Below, piece by piece: positions 1-8,837 of a DNA stretch of 64,000 nucleotides; the first letter of the stretch is position 1; each line of letters opens with the position of its first letter. Origin of the DNA: an uncultured Alistipes sp. Lineage in GTDB: Bacteria; Bacteroidota; Bacteroidia; Bacteroidales; Rikenellaceae. The notes under the pieces are model-generated. The model was not told the DNA's origin, ran no database searches, and saw nothing but the letters and a program-made list of their open reading frames with translations. Location of the stretch: positions 124,001 to 188,000 of the forward strand of contig CALURC010000005.1 of assembly GCA_944323075.1 (NCBI GenBank), read 5' to 3'. A program made the translations under genes and the position numbers.

Positions 1-1037
1 ATGTGCTTTTTGATGTCCCAGATGCTTTCTCCCGATCCCCGTTGACGGCCGAATAGCGAGATGTCCTGTGCATAGGATTGCGGGTTATCCGCACTGATCA
101 GGCTGAGCAGCGTCGATTTTCCTGCGCCGTTCGGACCGGTCAGGGTCCATTTTTCACCGTTGCGAATCGTCCAGTTCAAAGAGTCGAGGATAGTCCGTTC
201 TCCATATCGGATGGTAACGTTTTGCATCCGTACGATTTCGTCACATTCGATTGGTGTTCGTGTGGGTGTTGGAAGTGAAATTGAATGGGCACGATAGGTG
301 TCATCGAGCTCCTTTTTATGGCGGGTATAAGGCTCGTTGGCAAAAAATTCAGCACGGGTCTGTTTCTTGCCACACTGCATTCCATCTACCGTATATACGT
401 GGGTGATGAACTCGGGAATGTCCGTCGGGGCCGATACCGAAAGGATAATCTGTACGTTGGACTCGCGGACAACACGGACGAGCAGCTCTTCGAGGGTCTG
501 ACGGGCCTCTTTGTCGAGTCCGATGAAGGGACTTTCGACAATCAGAATACGCGGAGCCGATATCAGCATTTTGGCGATTTGAAATTTGCGTAACTCTCCG
601 CTCGATAGCAGAATGATCTGTTTGTCGAGCATTGCTTCGATGCCGAGTTGGTGGAACAGACGTTGACGTTCCTCATCGCTGCATGTCATTTTTTCAAACA
701 TTTCACGGACCAGCGGGGCGCTTTCTCTGTCGGAGGCATTCCAGCGTTGTTGGTAATAATATTCGCCATCGGCACTGCCGTAAGCGTCACGGAACGTGAT
801 GTGGCGGATATGTTCCGAAACATGGTCGTCCGATGTTCCGAAATCGAAATCGATATGTCCCTGTTCGAGATAGATGTTACCTTGTACCGTTTCGATCAGG
901 ATTGTTTTCCCGCTGCCGTTGAGTCCCATGACGGCGATTTGTTCGTTCGGGTTAATTGAGAAGTCTATCGGTGTTTGGAAACGGCGGCTTTCGTCGCGCA
1001 CGACACCGCCCTTCAGTGAAATGATCGGTCGTTCCAT
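1..1037 (-). CDS. Tandem ABC ATPase (ModF/PhrA-like), C-terminal part outside window
   Basis: Starts at the ATG whose complement is at 1035-1037 and is still open at position 1, so the 3' end is missing. The visible 345 residues contain one complete nucleotide-binding domain (Walker A GLNGSGKT at about 38-45, signature LSSGELRKFQIA near 146-157) and the start of a second (Walker A GPNGAGKS at about 301-308). There is no membrane segment. Two ABC domains on one chain without a permease resemble ModF/PhrA-type soluble ATPases rather than a standard importer; the substrate or role is unknown. A TAnnTTTG box lies 25 nt upstream, so the gene probably has its own promoter although it follows the apbE-like gene on the same strand. 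Confidence 0.85.
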   Translation of the reverse strand, partial: MERPIISLKGGVVRDESRRFQTPIDFSINPNEQIAVMGLNGSGKTILIETVQGNIYLEQGHIDFDFGTSDDHVSEHIRHITFRDAYGSADGEYYYQQRWNASDRESAPLVREMFEKMTCSDEERQRLFHQLGIEAMLDKQIILLSSGELRKFQIAKMLISAPRILIVESPFIGLDKEARQTLEELLVRVVRESNVQIILSVSAPTDIPEFITHVYTVDGMQCGKKQTRAEFFANEPYTRHKKELDDTYRAHSISLPTPTRTPIECDEIVRMQNVTIRYGERTILDSLNWTIRNGEKWTLTGPNGAGKSTLLSLISADNPQSYAQDISLFGRQRGSGESIWDIKKH

Positions 1038-1061
1038 GTTTTATTCGAATTTTGAACGGCG

Positions 1062-1069
1062 CAAAAATA
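1062..1069 (-). promoter_or_regulatory. Putative -7 box for the tandem ABC ATPase gene
   Basis: The minus strand reads TATTTTTG, a match to the Bacteroidota -7 element TAnnTTTG, 25 nt before the start codon. No TTTG -33 box is seen at 19-21 nt spacing, so this is a weak call. Confidence 0.35.
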
Positions 1070-1133
1070 CGTAAAAACCGAACTCGATGTTCTTTTCGGA
1101 CTATTTCTGGTCGAAACCCGTTATTTTTTTTGA

Positions 1134-2006
1134 TTACAACTTGTGTACCGTATATCCTGATGTGGAAAAATCCATGCCGGTGGCTTGAAGATGTGGAAAA
1201 TTGTTCAGAATGGTCTGCTGTTGTTCGGCATCGGCAGCGAATAGGGCAGTCGAGAGAACTTCACATTCAGTGGAAGAAGGGGAAACTACCGACACGATTT
1301 GGTTGGTTTCGATCGGTTCACCGGTTCGGGTCGAACGGATGTGCCCCCGATTGTATGGCAGGTTTCCGGAAGAGGATAAACTTTCATTTTGCAGGTCAAA
1401 CAAGTTCATGGTCGTTCCGCGATGCATTGGGTTTTCGACGCCGATTTGCCACTTCTTGCCTGAAGGGTGGAGCCCGATGCCGCACACGGAGCTGTTTCCG
1501 AAGCTGAGCAGAGCGGAGGAAACACCTGCTCCGACAACTATTCTGCGGGCCGTTTCGAGTGCATAGCCTTTGCCGAACCCTCCGAAATCGGCGATGGCAT
1601 CAGGCCTTAATTTGACGATTGACTCGCAGGGAACATCGACAGTAAAGCAGGGCGTTTCGATCCGGTAGTCGGGTGTCTGTACGGCGATGTCGAATGCACC
1701 GCCAGTCATTTCCCGATAGCGCAATGCCTCTGAGAAGATGGCGAGTAGTTCCGGGTCGGCTGCATAACGGTCGTAGTTGTCGAGGTGGTTTATCTGCCAG
1801 ATATCGCTCTCCTCGTCGAATCGGTTCAGTCGTTTTTCGAGTCTCAAGGTCTCTTCTGCAACTTTGTGACACAGTGTTGTCCCGAGTTCTTCCTCGATTC
1901 CGATAGCCAACAGATCGAAACGGCTGTGCATCGCCTCGAACCATCCGTAATAGATACCGGCTCCCGATAGGGTGCGTTTGAAGGTATGGCTGATCTGTTC
2001 GACCAT
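1134..2006 (-). CDS. ApbE-like FAD:protein FMN transferase
   Basis: A 290-residue protein of the ApbE/flavin transferase family, which uses FAD to attach FMN to Ser/Thr of target proteins such as Rnf or Nqr subunits. Visible family features are DFGGFGKGYA (about 140-149), SLSSSG (about 209-214) and the metal-binding C-terminal block TECEVLSTAL (about 246-255). Unlike most Bacteroidota ApbE proteins there is no signal peptide or lipobox, so a cytoplasmic location is suggested. The family is usually longer (about 330-350 residues). It lies 6 nt downstream of a small membrane protein gene and is probably co-transcribed with it and the Gfo/Idh/MocA gene. No obvious flavinylation target is encoded in the window. 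Confidence 0.85.
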   Translation of the reverse strand: MVEQISHTFKRTLSGAGIYYGWFEAMHSRFDLLAIGIEEELGTTLCHKVAEETLRLEKRLNRFDEESDIWQINHLDNYDRYAADPELLAIFSEALRYREMTGGAFDIAVQTPDYRIETPCFTVDVPCESIVKLRPDAIADFGGFGKGYALETARRIVVGAGVSSALLSFGNSSVCGIGLHPSGKKWQIGVENPMHRGTTMNLFDLQNESLSSSGNLPYNRGHIRSTRTGEPIETNQIVSVVSPSSTECEVLSTALFAADAEQQQTILNNFPHLQATGMDFSTSGYTVHKL

Positions 2007-2012
2007 CTCCTT

Positions 2013-2276
2013 TTATTTCTGCGTTTTAAGTGCCTTCGGGGAACTCGATTTGATTTTTCGGATCACCAGACAACCGATCCATCGGAAGGGAATCAGAATG
2101 ATATAGAGCAGGATCGAAAGAGGAATAATGACATACCACAATGAAATCAACTCGATCCATTGGGTGTCGAACTTGATAATGGCGATCATGTTCCAGATCG
2201 ATATGAGGACCAGGCAGATGATCCATACAATGATCTCTCTGTAAATTTGGCGTTTTGTGATGACGATATCTTTCAT
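2013..2276 (-). CDS. Small two-span membrane protein, unknown function
   Basis: 87 residues with two hydrophobic stretches (about 15-33 and 45-65) separated by a short loop, and a basic, polar C-terminus. I do not recognise the family. It sits between the Gfo/Idh/MocA oxidoreductase gene (15 nt upstream) and the ApbE-like gene (6 nt downstream) on the same strand, which supports it being a real gene in a short operon. Nothing in the sequence assigns a function. Confidence 0.6.
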   Translation of the reverse strand: MKDIVITKRQIYREIIVWIICLVLISIWNMIAIIKFDTQWIELISLWYVIIPLSILLYIILIPFRWIGCLVIRKIKSSSPKALKTQK

Positions 2277-2291
2277 GATTTTAGTCTTGGA

Positions 2292-3566
2292 TTAAAGGTA
2301 ATCGATACGGTACTCTTCGGGAAAGAAAATTTCTCTTTTCTCTTCGATGGATTGCTGTCCTAACAGGGAAAGAACGGTAGCATAGTAGCTCTCTTCTGCG
2401 ATCATTGGAGGCTGTTTCCCTGCAATAGCGGCATCAACGAAAGCATCGACTGTAAATCCGGTACCATCCAGAAAATCTCGTTTTTTGCCGATGATGTATT
2501 CGCCGTGGTTCTGTTTGGCGATCTCCGGATCCCAGCTCGGTCCGGCGAATGATACGGTGCTGTATATCTCTTTTTCGATGTTGTTGATCATTTGCAACAG
2601 TCCGGGCATCGGCGGGGTCTTCTCGAAATAATATTTGCCGACCTCGGGTTCGATCGTGCCGAGATTACCCATGATCTGTTCTTCCAATCCGTAGAATGCA
2701 TTTGAAATGATTGAGCTGAATGTCAGACGTTTCCCGTCTTTGTATGTGTACATTACCCCGACATTATCTTCGACCTCTCGCCCGTCCTTCCAGAAAGTGA
2801 TACCGCCTTGTCCGTAGATTCGTTCTGGAAGTTCTCTCCAAATCCATGTTCCGACCTGTATCTGATGGCAAGCCAACTCGGTCATCAGTCCGCATGAATA
2901 CTCTTTGTAAAGCCGCCAGTTGATTTTTCGTTCTAGTTCAGGCGAAGGAACGGGACGACGCCAGTCTCCGTTACGATTCCAAAAGGTATTGATACCTTGT
3001 ATCTCACCGAACATTCCTGAACGAATCATTTCGATCGCTTTCAGATAAACCGGATCGTAGAGCCTTTGTTGGTCGACGAAAAAGACATGGTTCGTTCGTT
3101 TGTGGGTTTGATACATGTCCAATGTGTCGTCCAAGGTTTTGGCCATCGACTTCTCACAGAATAAGTGCTTTCCGGCTTCCATTGCAGCGATCGCGATCTC
3201 ATGGTGTGTATAAAGCGGTGTAGCGATTACGATTGCTTCAACGGTCGGATCGTCTATTACTTGGCGGTAGTCTGCACAAGTTTTAGCATTGGGTGCAATC
3301 TGTTGGCCGAGTTCAAGCCATGGTTGGTAATTGTCGCACAGCCAGACTACGTCTGCTTTCGGGTTACGGACCAAGAAATTGAGAAGGAACCGGCCACGAT
3401 CGCCGGTACCGATCACTCCGATGCGAAGTTTCTCTTTGGCAATCGCTTTTTGATTATCCTCGGCGAAGCCGCTAATCCAAGGGAAAGAGGCAAATAGGGC
3501 GGTCGCTCCAGCTGTAAAGCCCAGTTCTTTTAGAAAGTCTCTGCGGTTTATTTTTTCGTTGTTCAT
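2292..3566 (-). CDS. Exported Gfo/Idh/MocA-family oxidoreductase with Tat signal
   Basis: 424 residues. The N-terminus has a twin-arginine signal (NRRDFLK at about 7-13, then a hydrophobic stretch), followed by a Rossmann NAD(P)-binding fold (GVIGTGDRG at about 50-58) and a family C-terminal domain containing LFCEKS in place of the usual EKP motif. Members act on sugars and their derivatives with NAD bound tightly, so an exported form suggests cofactor is loaded before Tat export. The adjacent upstream gene on the same strand encodes a double DUF1080 protein, the partner expected for a 3-keto-glycoside route; the pair could oxidise a glycoside at C3 and then cleave it. GH109-like glycosidase activity is an alternative. 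The substrate cannot be read from sequence. Confidence 0.85.
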   Translation of the reverse strand: MNNEKINRRDFLKELGFTAGATALFASFPWISGFAEDNQKAIAKEKLRIGVIGTGDRGRFLLNFLVRNPKADVVWLCDNYQPWLELGQQIAPNAKTCADYRQVIDDPTVEAIVIATPLYTHHEIAIAAMEAGKHLFCEKSMAKTLDDTLDMYQTHKRTNHVFFVDQQRLYDPVYLKAIEMIRSGMFGEIQGINTFWNRNGDWRRPVPSPELERKINWRLYKEYSCGLMTELACHQIQVGTWIWRELPERIYGQGGITFWKDGREVEDNVGVMYTYKDGKRLTFSSIISNAFYGLEEQIMGNLGTIEPEVGKYYFEKTPPMPGLLQMINNIEKEIYSTVSFAGPSWDPEIAKQNHGEYIIGKKRDFLDGTGFTVDAFVDAAIAGKQPPMIAEESYYATVLSLLGQQSIEEKREIFFPEEYRIDYL

Positions 3567-3616
3567 TTTCGTTTGAGTTGTCAGGTACGGATCAGGTATT
3601 TGTTAAAGGTTCTTTA

Positions 3617-3651
3617 CAAAGGTAATATTATTGTCCGGTATGTCGGTCAAA
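3617..3651 (-). promoter_or_regulatory. Putative promoter of the Gfo/Idh/MocA gene
   Basis: The minus strand has TTTG (3648-3651) and TACCTTTG (3617-3624), separated by 23 nt, slightly longer than the usual 19-21. The start codon is about 50 nt downstream of the -7 box. Confidence 0.5.
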
Positions 3652-3777
3652 TGAATGGAAGAATCTATATGGTAAATCTGATTTGTGGAGGATTCGCACA
3701 AGATAGGGATATGATTAACGATAGGACACTCTCCCTGTAGCCGATATTTTGATCAGATACGTTTCTTGCTTTAATAG

Positions 3778-3808
3778 AGGAGTACTCTATCCGAAGATGA
3801 GTACTCCT
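3778..3808 (-). terminator. Inverted repeat downstream of the DUF1080 gene
   Basis: AGGAGTACTC (3778-3787) pairs perfectly with GAGTACTCCT (3799-3808), loop 11 nt, 47 nt after the stop of the double DUF1080 gene. There is no strong U-tract on the minus strand, so it may be a weak terminator, an mRNA-stabilising hairpin or an operator for the next gene. Confidence 0.4.
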
Positions 3809-3854
3809 GTCAGATGAATCGATTATGTATGTCAGTTGTTTGTTTGTATGAAAT

Positions 3855-5210
3855 TTATTCCAGTTCACGAATTTTGATGTTTTTGAACCGGACTTCATCG
3901 CCGTGGTCTTGCAATAGGATGTATCCGCTCTCTGCATTACCGAAGTTTGGCCAGTCGCGATATTTGCTGTATGCGACCAGAGCATTCCATTCGGCATTGT
4001 TACGTTCGTATTCGATCAGTTTGACATCGTTGAGCCAGTGTTCAACATGATTACCTTTTACGATAATTTTGGCCGTATTGAACTGTCCCGGACGGAACGG
4101 TTTCTGCTCGGGAGCGGGAATCAGGTCGTAGAGTGAACCGAGCTTGCGGTTTCCTTTTACACCGAGTTTTGCATCCGGATGGCGTTGGTCGTCGAGGATC
4201 TGGAATTCGCAACCGATAGCCGATCCTTCACCTTTATTCATCTCGGGATCAACAAAATATTTAATACCGCTATTTGCTCCATTGGTGATCTGAAAGTCAA
4301 CGACCAATTCGAAGTTTTTATATGTGCGGGTTGTAACGATATCACCGCCATTGGCCGATTCTCTTCCGTCAGATTTCTGTACACACAACATATTGTCACG
4401 TATTTCCCATCCTGAGGGTGGAAAATCGGTTCGTTTGGCACCACGCCATCCGTTTGTGGTTTTTCCGTCCCAGAGCAGTACCCAACCCTCTGCGGCCTCA
4501 CGTTCCGAGATCGTGTTAGGTATACAGTTTACTTGGGGCAGGCAGGGAATTTCCGCCATCTTTTCGGTCTCAAGGTCGGTTGTGCAGATGCGGATATTTT
4601 TCCAACGAACGGTTTTGCCTTCCATTGCAGTGTTATTGCCGATACCGTGTACTTGCAGGGCTATGAATCCGGTTGCATTGGCGTTGTCGAGTATGTCAGC
4701 CGTGGGAACACCGTTCAACCATGTTCTGATGCGGTCGCCGATTACTTCGATCCGTACCTTGTTCCATTCTCCCGGCTTGAAAGCGTTTTGAGCTTTGGGA
4801 TTTTTGCTCATCGGGTAGAGCCATCCGCGACGCGCTTCATCATACACACCACCGCTCCAGGCTCGTTTTGAAGGATCGATCTCATATTGATAGCCATGTA
4901 CTGTTCCGTTGGCATATTCGGGAATTGAATTACTGCGGAATTGAATTCCTGAATTCAGTCCGTCGTCAACCTTGAAATACATTTCCAGAATAAAATCGCC
5001 GAATGTTTGTTCCGTGCAGAGGAATGTATTGGGTGTATTAACGCGGCTGATTCCGACAATGGCGCCATCTTCTATTCGATATTCGGCCGTACCGTTCAGC
5101 TTTTTCCATCCCTTCAGGTTTTTCCCATTGAATAGGGATACCCAATTGTCTTGAGCAAAGCCTCCAACGGCAATGCCCGTAAGCATAAGCAGTGCAAATA
5201 ATTTTTTCAT
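3855..5210 (-). CDS. Exported protein with two DUF1080 (3-keto-disaccharide hydrolase) domains
   Basis: 451 residues with a cleavable signal peptide (about 1-19, ending GGFAQ) and two tandem concanavalin-like DUF1080/PF06439 domains (about 22-208 and 240-449), both carrying the family patterns [12 protein letters not shown] / [12 protein letters not shown] and NSGI(Q/K). Pfam now names the family 3-keto-disaccharide hydrolase. The neighbouring Gfo/Idh/MocA oxidoreductase on the same strand would supply the C3-oxidised glycoside. The two domains are divergent, so one may bind and the other cleave, or they may act on different linkages. It has its own promoter (5274-5305). No other carbohydrate-utilisation gene is next to it. 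Confidence 0.85.
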   Translation of the reverse strand: MKKLFALLMLTGIAVGGFAQDNWVSLFNGKNLKGWKKLNGTAEYRIEDGAIVGISRVNTPNTFLCTEQTFGDFILEMYFKVDDGLNSGIQFRSNSIPEYANGTVHGYQYEIDPSKRAWSGGVYDEARRGWLYPMSKNPKAQNAFKPGEWNKVRIEVIGDRIRTWLNGVPTADILDNANATGFIALQVHGIGNNTAMEGKTVRWKNIRICTTDLETEKMAEIPCLPQVNCIPNTISEREAAEGWVLLWDGKTTNGWRGAKRTDFPPSGWEIRDNMLCVQKSDGRESANGGDIVTTRTYKNFELVVDFQITNGANSGIKYFVDPEMNKGEGSAIGCEFQILDDQRHPDAKLGVKGNRKLGSLYDLIPAPEQKPFRPGQFNTAKIIVKGNHVEHWLNDVKLIEYERNNAEWNALVAYSKYRDWPNFGNAESGYILLQDHGDEVRFKNIKIRELE

Positions 5211-5273
5211 CCGTTATTTGTTTTTATTGAAATTTCTCGTGTTTTTCTGTCCGTGTTCGTGCACGGAACTGTA

Positions 5274-5305
5274 CAAAAGTAATGTTTTTTTTCAAATAAG
5301 ACAAC
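5274..5305 (-). promoter_or_regulatory. Promoter of the double DUF1080 gene
   Basis: On the minus strand GTTG (5302-5305) is followed after 20 nt by TACTTTTG (5274-5281), a good match to the Bacteroidota -33/-7 pattern, about 64 nt before the start codon. Confidence 0.6.
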
Positions 5306-5412
5306 GGCGGAAAACATTTTTTGTCTTTTCCCTGCCGAAAACGAATGGAAAAAATGGGGCTTTGAAGGCGATAATATGATTTTGAACGTAAAGGAAAATA
5401 TGTTCGGAGGTG

Positions 5413-5451
5413 AAAAAATGCGCAGAAATCTAATTTTTAGATCCCTGCGCA
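5413..5451 (-). terminator. Intrinsic terminator of the DUF4493/PCMD surface operon
   Basis: Stem TGCGCAG (5419-5425) with CTGCGCA (5445-5451), inner stem TCTAA/TTAGA, and a run of six U on the minus strand (A-run at 5413-5418). It lies 21 nt past the last gene of the operon. Confidence 0.8.
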
Positions 5452-5471
5452 CTTTTTATGTAGGTATTTGA

Positions 5472-7118
5472 TTATTCCTCTTCGTAGTCGTAGACCAGTT
5501 CGAAGTCATCGAGCCACATTTCACTGTCACGGCTGCCGATGTAGTAGTCTCCATAGCGGGAGGCGGAACATACGATAACCAGATGTGTAGGTACGGTATG
5601 GGTTGTGTTATAGTCCAACTTGATGGTGAACTGTTGCCAATCGGCGATCGATTCGGTGAGCACCATCTCTCCGTAGGCGACGACAGCCGGACTCTTCGGG
5701 TTGAAGAACGTGTTCGGATCGCGGGTATCGATGCTGATTGGAACCTCGTCTGTCCCTACCTGTTTGTTTCCGTCCTCTTTTTCGCACACGCCGTACTCTT
5801 CAGGAGTCCATGTACCAACAGCTATGTATACGATTCCATTATCTGGGTCGCCTTTTGCAATCGTCAACCCCGGGGGCATAACCGTGCTGACATCGGTAAT
5901 TGTACCGCGATTGTATTTGATCCATCCTTTAAGGGCTGTAGGTCGTAATGTGTATGGGCGGCCGAAACCTACAATTCCGTTAGTACCTCGAGTCCCGACG
6001 TATTGTCCGACAAAAAGGTTGCCTGCCGCCAATCTTCCGATACCGGCGATACCGGCCAGCTTCGACTGGAGGTGGGCAGCATATGTACCCGGACTGCCCG
6101 GACGTTTGTCGGTGGTAGAGCTGGTGAGGGTTGCTCCTGCAATTGCGGCTCCCGGATTACCTGTTCCCCAATAGGAACTCTCTTTGCTCGGTCCCGGGTA
6201 GACGATATCTTTCTCCGTACACCACGTTTCGAAGTCTCCGTTGGTCAGTTTGGTTTCCGGGTCGGTTGTTAGTGTGACGATCTCTGTTTCGTTTTCGTCA
6301 GAGTAAGCAATCGCTTCATACGTGGTTTCCGGTTCCAGCCCCGAGATACAGGTGCTCAGCGAACCTCCGTCAATGGTGATTTTTTCTGCAGGGACATCAA
6401 TCCATTGAGTGTCTCCACTCTTCTTGTAGCGGAAACCGAGAGAAGTTCCACTCTTTCCTGCAGCGTAAAGCCAAATTACGCGGCTCCATGCATCGGTTTG
6501 AGTGAATTGTATGGAGATATCGGTCGGAATAACATATAATCGCCATGTCTCCTTGAAGTCATGGTATTGGATATAGACCTGCCGATAAGTTTCGAACACT
6601 GTCAGCTCTTCGAGAGAGGGGGTCATCGTAGTGATATCCTTCGGACCGAGTTTGAGTTCGGTGATCTGGATATTATTCATGTCTGTTCCGGTGGGAACAT
6701 ACGCGGTTGCCGTTTTTGCTTCTACATCAAACTCTGAACTACCGATCTGGTTCTTGACGGTAAAGATCCGTTCGATCTGCTGTTCTGCATGAAGAGTCCA
6801 TTCGTAGTCTTGATAGAGCGAAAGGGTGATAGGCAGATTTCCCCGCAAATCGAATTCACCGGATAAGGGGACTGATGACTTTGCTCCGGAAGAGACGGAT
6901 ATCGAATCGATTTGAACGCGACTGATGTCGGTCGTTTCATCGAGATGTAACGTGACAATGCGATTTTTCCTATCTATATCTGATTCGGAACAGGTGAATC
7001 CTTCGCCCGATACACCGAGAATATCGAGAACGACTACCGGATAAGGAATGTCGTTTTTTATACACGCGGTCAGCAGTATGGATAGAGCAAGTAAGATTCG
7101 GCTACAAAACTTTTTCAT
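5472..7118 (-). CDS. PCMD-domain surface lipoprotein
   Basis: 548 residues. A lipoprotein signal (lipobox LTAC, Cys about 19) is followed by Ig-like segments (about 25-200), a fibronectin-III-like segment (about 205-290) and a C-terminal PCMD domain (about 293-548) that begins TNGDFETW and contains DKRPGSPG and LAAGNLFVGQ. PCMD (putative carbohydrate metabolism domain, PF13201) is a beta-sandwich family of Bacteroidota surface proteins whose activity is not established. It is the last gene of the seven-gene operon, 19 nt after the upstream beta-barrel gene and directly before a terminator. The C-terminal domain is clearly homologous to that of the gene at 8838-11033, so the operon carries two PCMD proteins. 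Confidence 0.8.
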   Translation of the reverse strand: MKKFCSRILLALSILLTACIKNDIPYPVVVLDILGVSGEGFTCSESDIDRKNRIVTLHLDETTDISRVQIDSISVSSGAKSSVPLSGEFDLRGNLPITLSLYQDYEWTLHAEQQIERIFTVKNQIGSSEFDVEAKTATAYVPTGTDMNNIQITELKLGPKDITTMTPSLEELTVFETYRQVYIQYHDFKETWRLYVIPTDISIQFTQTDAWSRVIWLYAAGKSGTSLGFRYKKSGDTQWIDVPAEKITIDGGSLSTCISGLEPETTYEAIAYSDENETEIVTLTTDPETKLTNGDFETWCTEKDIVYPGPSKESSYWGTGNPGAAIAGATLTSSTTDKRPGSPGTYAAHLQSKLAGIAGIGRLAAGNLFVGQYVGTRGTNGIVGFGRPYTLRPTALKGWIKYNRGTITDVSTVMPPGLTIAKGDPDNGIVYIAVGTWTPEEYGVCEKEDGNKQVGTDEVPISIDTRDPNTFFNPKSPAVVAYGEMVLTESIADWQQFTIKLDYNTTHTVPTHLVIVCSASRYGDYYIGSRDSEMWLDDFELVYDYEEE

Positions 7119-7137
7119 ACTTGATAGATATCACATG

Positions 7138-8022
7138 TTATAAATGAACGTTGAATCCGATGCGAATATTGAGCAGATTCAGTCTGAATCTCATTTTCGA
7201 TGCATTTCGGCTTCCTATAATATTCCCTTCCGGGTCTTTTTGTGTGACTTTGGTATATTGTATACCTCCCAGTCCGAAAGAGATGGTCGTACATACGTTT
7301 GGAAAAATATATACAGCCAGACCCGGATTGAAATCCAATCTATATTGTAGGTTGTCGCTGTGCGTATGTTTTATTTGCTCATTAGATTCGTAGGCCAAAT
7401 TGGTCGAACCCGTGTTTACGCCGACCTCTATTTCGCTGAACAGGCCGAAATGTCCTTTGTTGTCAATTCCCGCATAGGATCGAAAGAAAGCTCCGTATGA
7501 GACGGTGTGGTTGTCGAGACGAATGTTGGCGAATGACATGTTGATATCATTGGCTTCGCCGAGGTTGATGTTGGCACTTCCGACGTGTCCCTGCATACGG
7601 CTGTAGCCAAATCGTACACCGATACACAAATTGTCTTTGATGAAATATCCGAACGATGGATTTACGGTGAAGATACTTCCGTCGAGATTGAGGTTGTCGA
7701 GGATCAACAGATAGTCGGTGTCGTCGCTTGATAGTGTACCGTAAGAGGCGGTCAATCCGATTGCGACTTCTCCTTTGTAGGCAAATTTGAATTGGTCGAT
7801 TCCTCGATCCATTCTGCGTCTGGTGGGAAGGAATGGTTTTTTGTCGTCGAGAATATTCGATTGTTGAAGAGAGGTGACAGAATCCGTTTGTACTGTTGGT
7901 ATCGGATTAATCGGTTTCGAGGAGGTATCATCGGCGAGGCCAGGAAGGTCGGTTTCGGGTGGCATTCCATGAACGAAAATCGCCCCGAAGATCAGTAAAA
8001 AGAGAAATAACTGTTTTTTCAT
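7138..8022 (-). CDS. Outer-membrane beta-barrel protein (paralogue 1)
   Basis: 294 residues with a signal peptide (about 1-19), a Pro/Ser/Thr-rich spacer (about 20-75) and a C-terminal barrel of alternating hydrophobic strands (about 80-294). Strand patterns such as VAIGLTASYGTL and YFIKDNLCIGVRFGYSRMQG are shared with the product of the next gene upstream (8037-8828), so the two are diverged tandem duplicates. The protein ends FNVHL rather than the usual terminal aromatic residue. Function is unknown; as part of an operon of lipoproteins it may anchor or export a surface structure. Gap to the upstream gene is 14 nt. Confidence 0.75.
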   Translation of the reverse strand: MKKQLFLFLLIFGAIFVHGMPPETDLPGLADDTSSKPINPIPTVQTDSVTSLQQSNILDDKKPFLPTRRRMDRGIDQFKFAYKGEVAIGLTASYGTLSSDDTDYLLILDNLNLDGSIFTVNPSFGYFIKDNLCIGVRFGYSRMQGHVGSANINLGEANDINMSFANIRLDNHTVSYGAFFRSYAGIDNKGHFGLFSEIEVGVNTGSTNLAYESNEQIKHTHSDNLQYRLDFNPGLAVYIFPNVCTTISFGLGGIQYTKVTQKDPEGNIIGSRNASKMRFRLNLLNIRIGFNVHL

Positions 8023-8036
8023 GGTCTGTTTTCGTT

Positions 8037-8828
8037 TTATAGATAGAATGCGACACCGAGTCCGATCGAGAAGATGTTGACCTTAAAGTTCATCATACTG
8101 CTGGATCGTTCACCGACGGTCACTTGGTTGTGTACTTGTTTGACGTGGTTGTAGGAGATACCCATAACACCGACATTTACTTCGATGGCCATGTTGTTGG
8201 TGGCAAAAGCTACCAGTCCGGGCGAGATGCCGAGAGACATGAGAAATCCGGTTTCATAGGTGCCTCTCACGGGTGTGTCAGCGGCGAATTTAGCTTGGGA
8301 TCCGCCCAATCCGAGTTGCATCTCAGTGAACAGGGCGAAACGCTTGCTGTTGCCGAAAGGTACATATTGTCGCCAGATTACAGCTCCTTCATAAGAGTGG
8401 CTGAGTGCATAATAGGAGTCAGCCGACAGGTTGATTCCGGTGTCTTCATCTCCGAGTTTGATTTCCGCCTTGTCGATTTTCAAGAACGTTCTCGAATAGG
8501 TAAAGCGGCCTCCGAGCGCCATATTCTTTTTCAGAGCATAGGCCAATACGGGCGTTACTTTTACGGTGTGTCCGACTGAATTGATGCCTTCGACAACGAT
8601 GAATGTATAGTTGTCGTTCGTATGGGTCGAGAACGAAGCCGACGTTCCGGCAATCCATTGTCCTTTCGGTACGAATGTGTTGCTCATACTGATCAGTCCT
8701 CGTTTCTTTTTGGTTTGATGGATTATTCCCTTTTCCGAAACAAGGGTATCGACTGGAGCTTTTGCTGCCAGTCGATGTCCCGCAATGAGAAAGCAAATCA
8801 GTGTAAGAAAAACTATTGGGTTTTTCAT
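8037..8828 (-). CDS. Outer-membrane beta-barrel protein (paralogue 2)
   Basis: 263 residues: signal peptide (about 1-22), a short linker, then a barrel of roughly 12 amphipathic strands (for example WIAGTSASFSTH and KKNMALGGRFTYSR) ending in IGLGVAFYL, a typical outer-membrane C-terminus with aromatic and aliphatic residues. It is homologous to the product of the following gene. It starts 9 nt after the DUF4493-PCMD gene, so translation is probably coupled. A pore or assembly-platform role is inference only. Confidence 0.75.
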   Translation of the reverse strand: MKNPIVFLTLICFLIAGHRLAAKAPVDTLVSEKGIIHQTKKKRGLISMSNTFVPKGQWIAGTSASFSTHTNDNYTFIVVEGINSVGHTVKVTPVLAYALKKNMALGGRFTYSRTFLKIDKAEIKLGDEDTGINLSADSYYALSHSYEGAVIWRQYVPFGNSKRFALFTEMQLGLGGSQAKFAADTPVRGTYETGFLMSLGISPGLVAFATNNMAIEVNVGVMGISYNHVKQVHNQVTVGERSSSMMNFKVNIFSIGLGVAFYL

Positions 8829-8837
8829 GCAGTGCGT

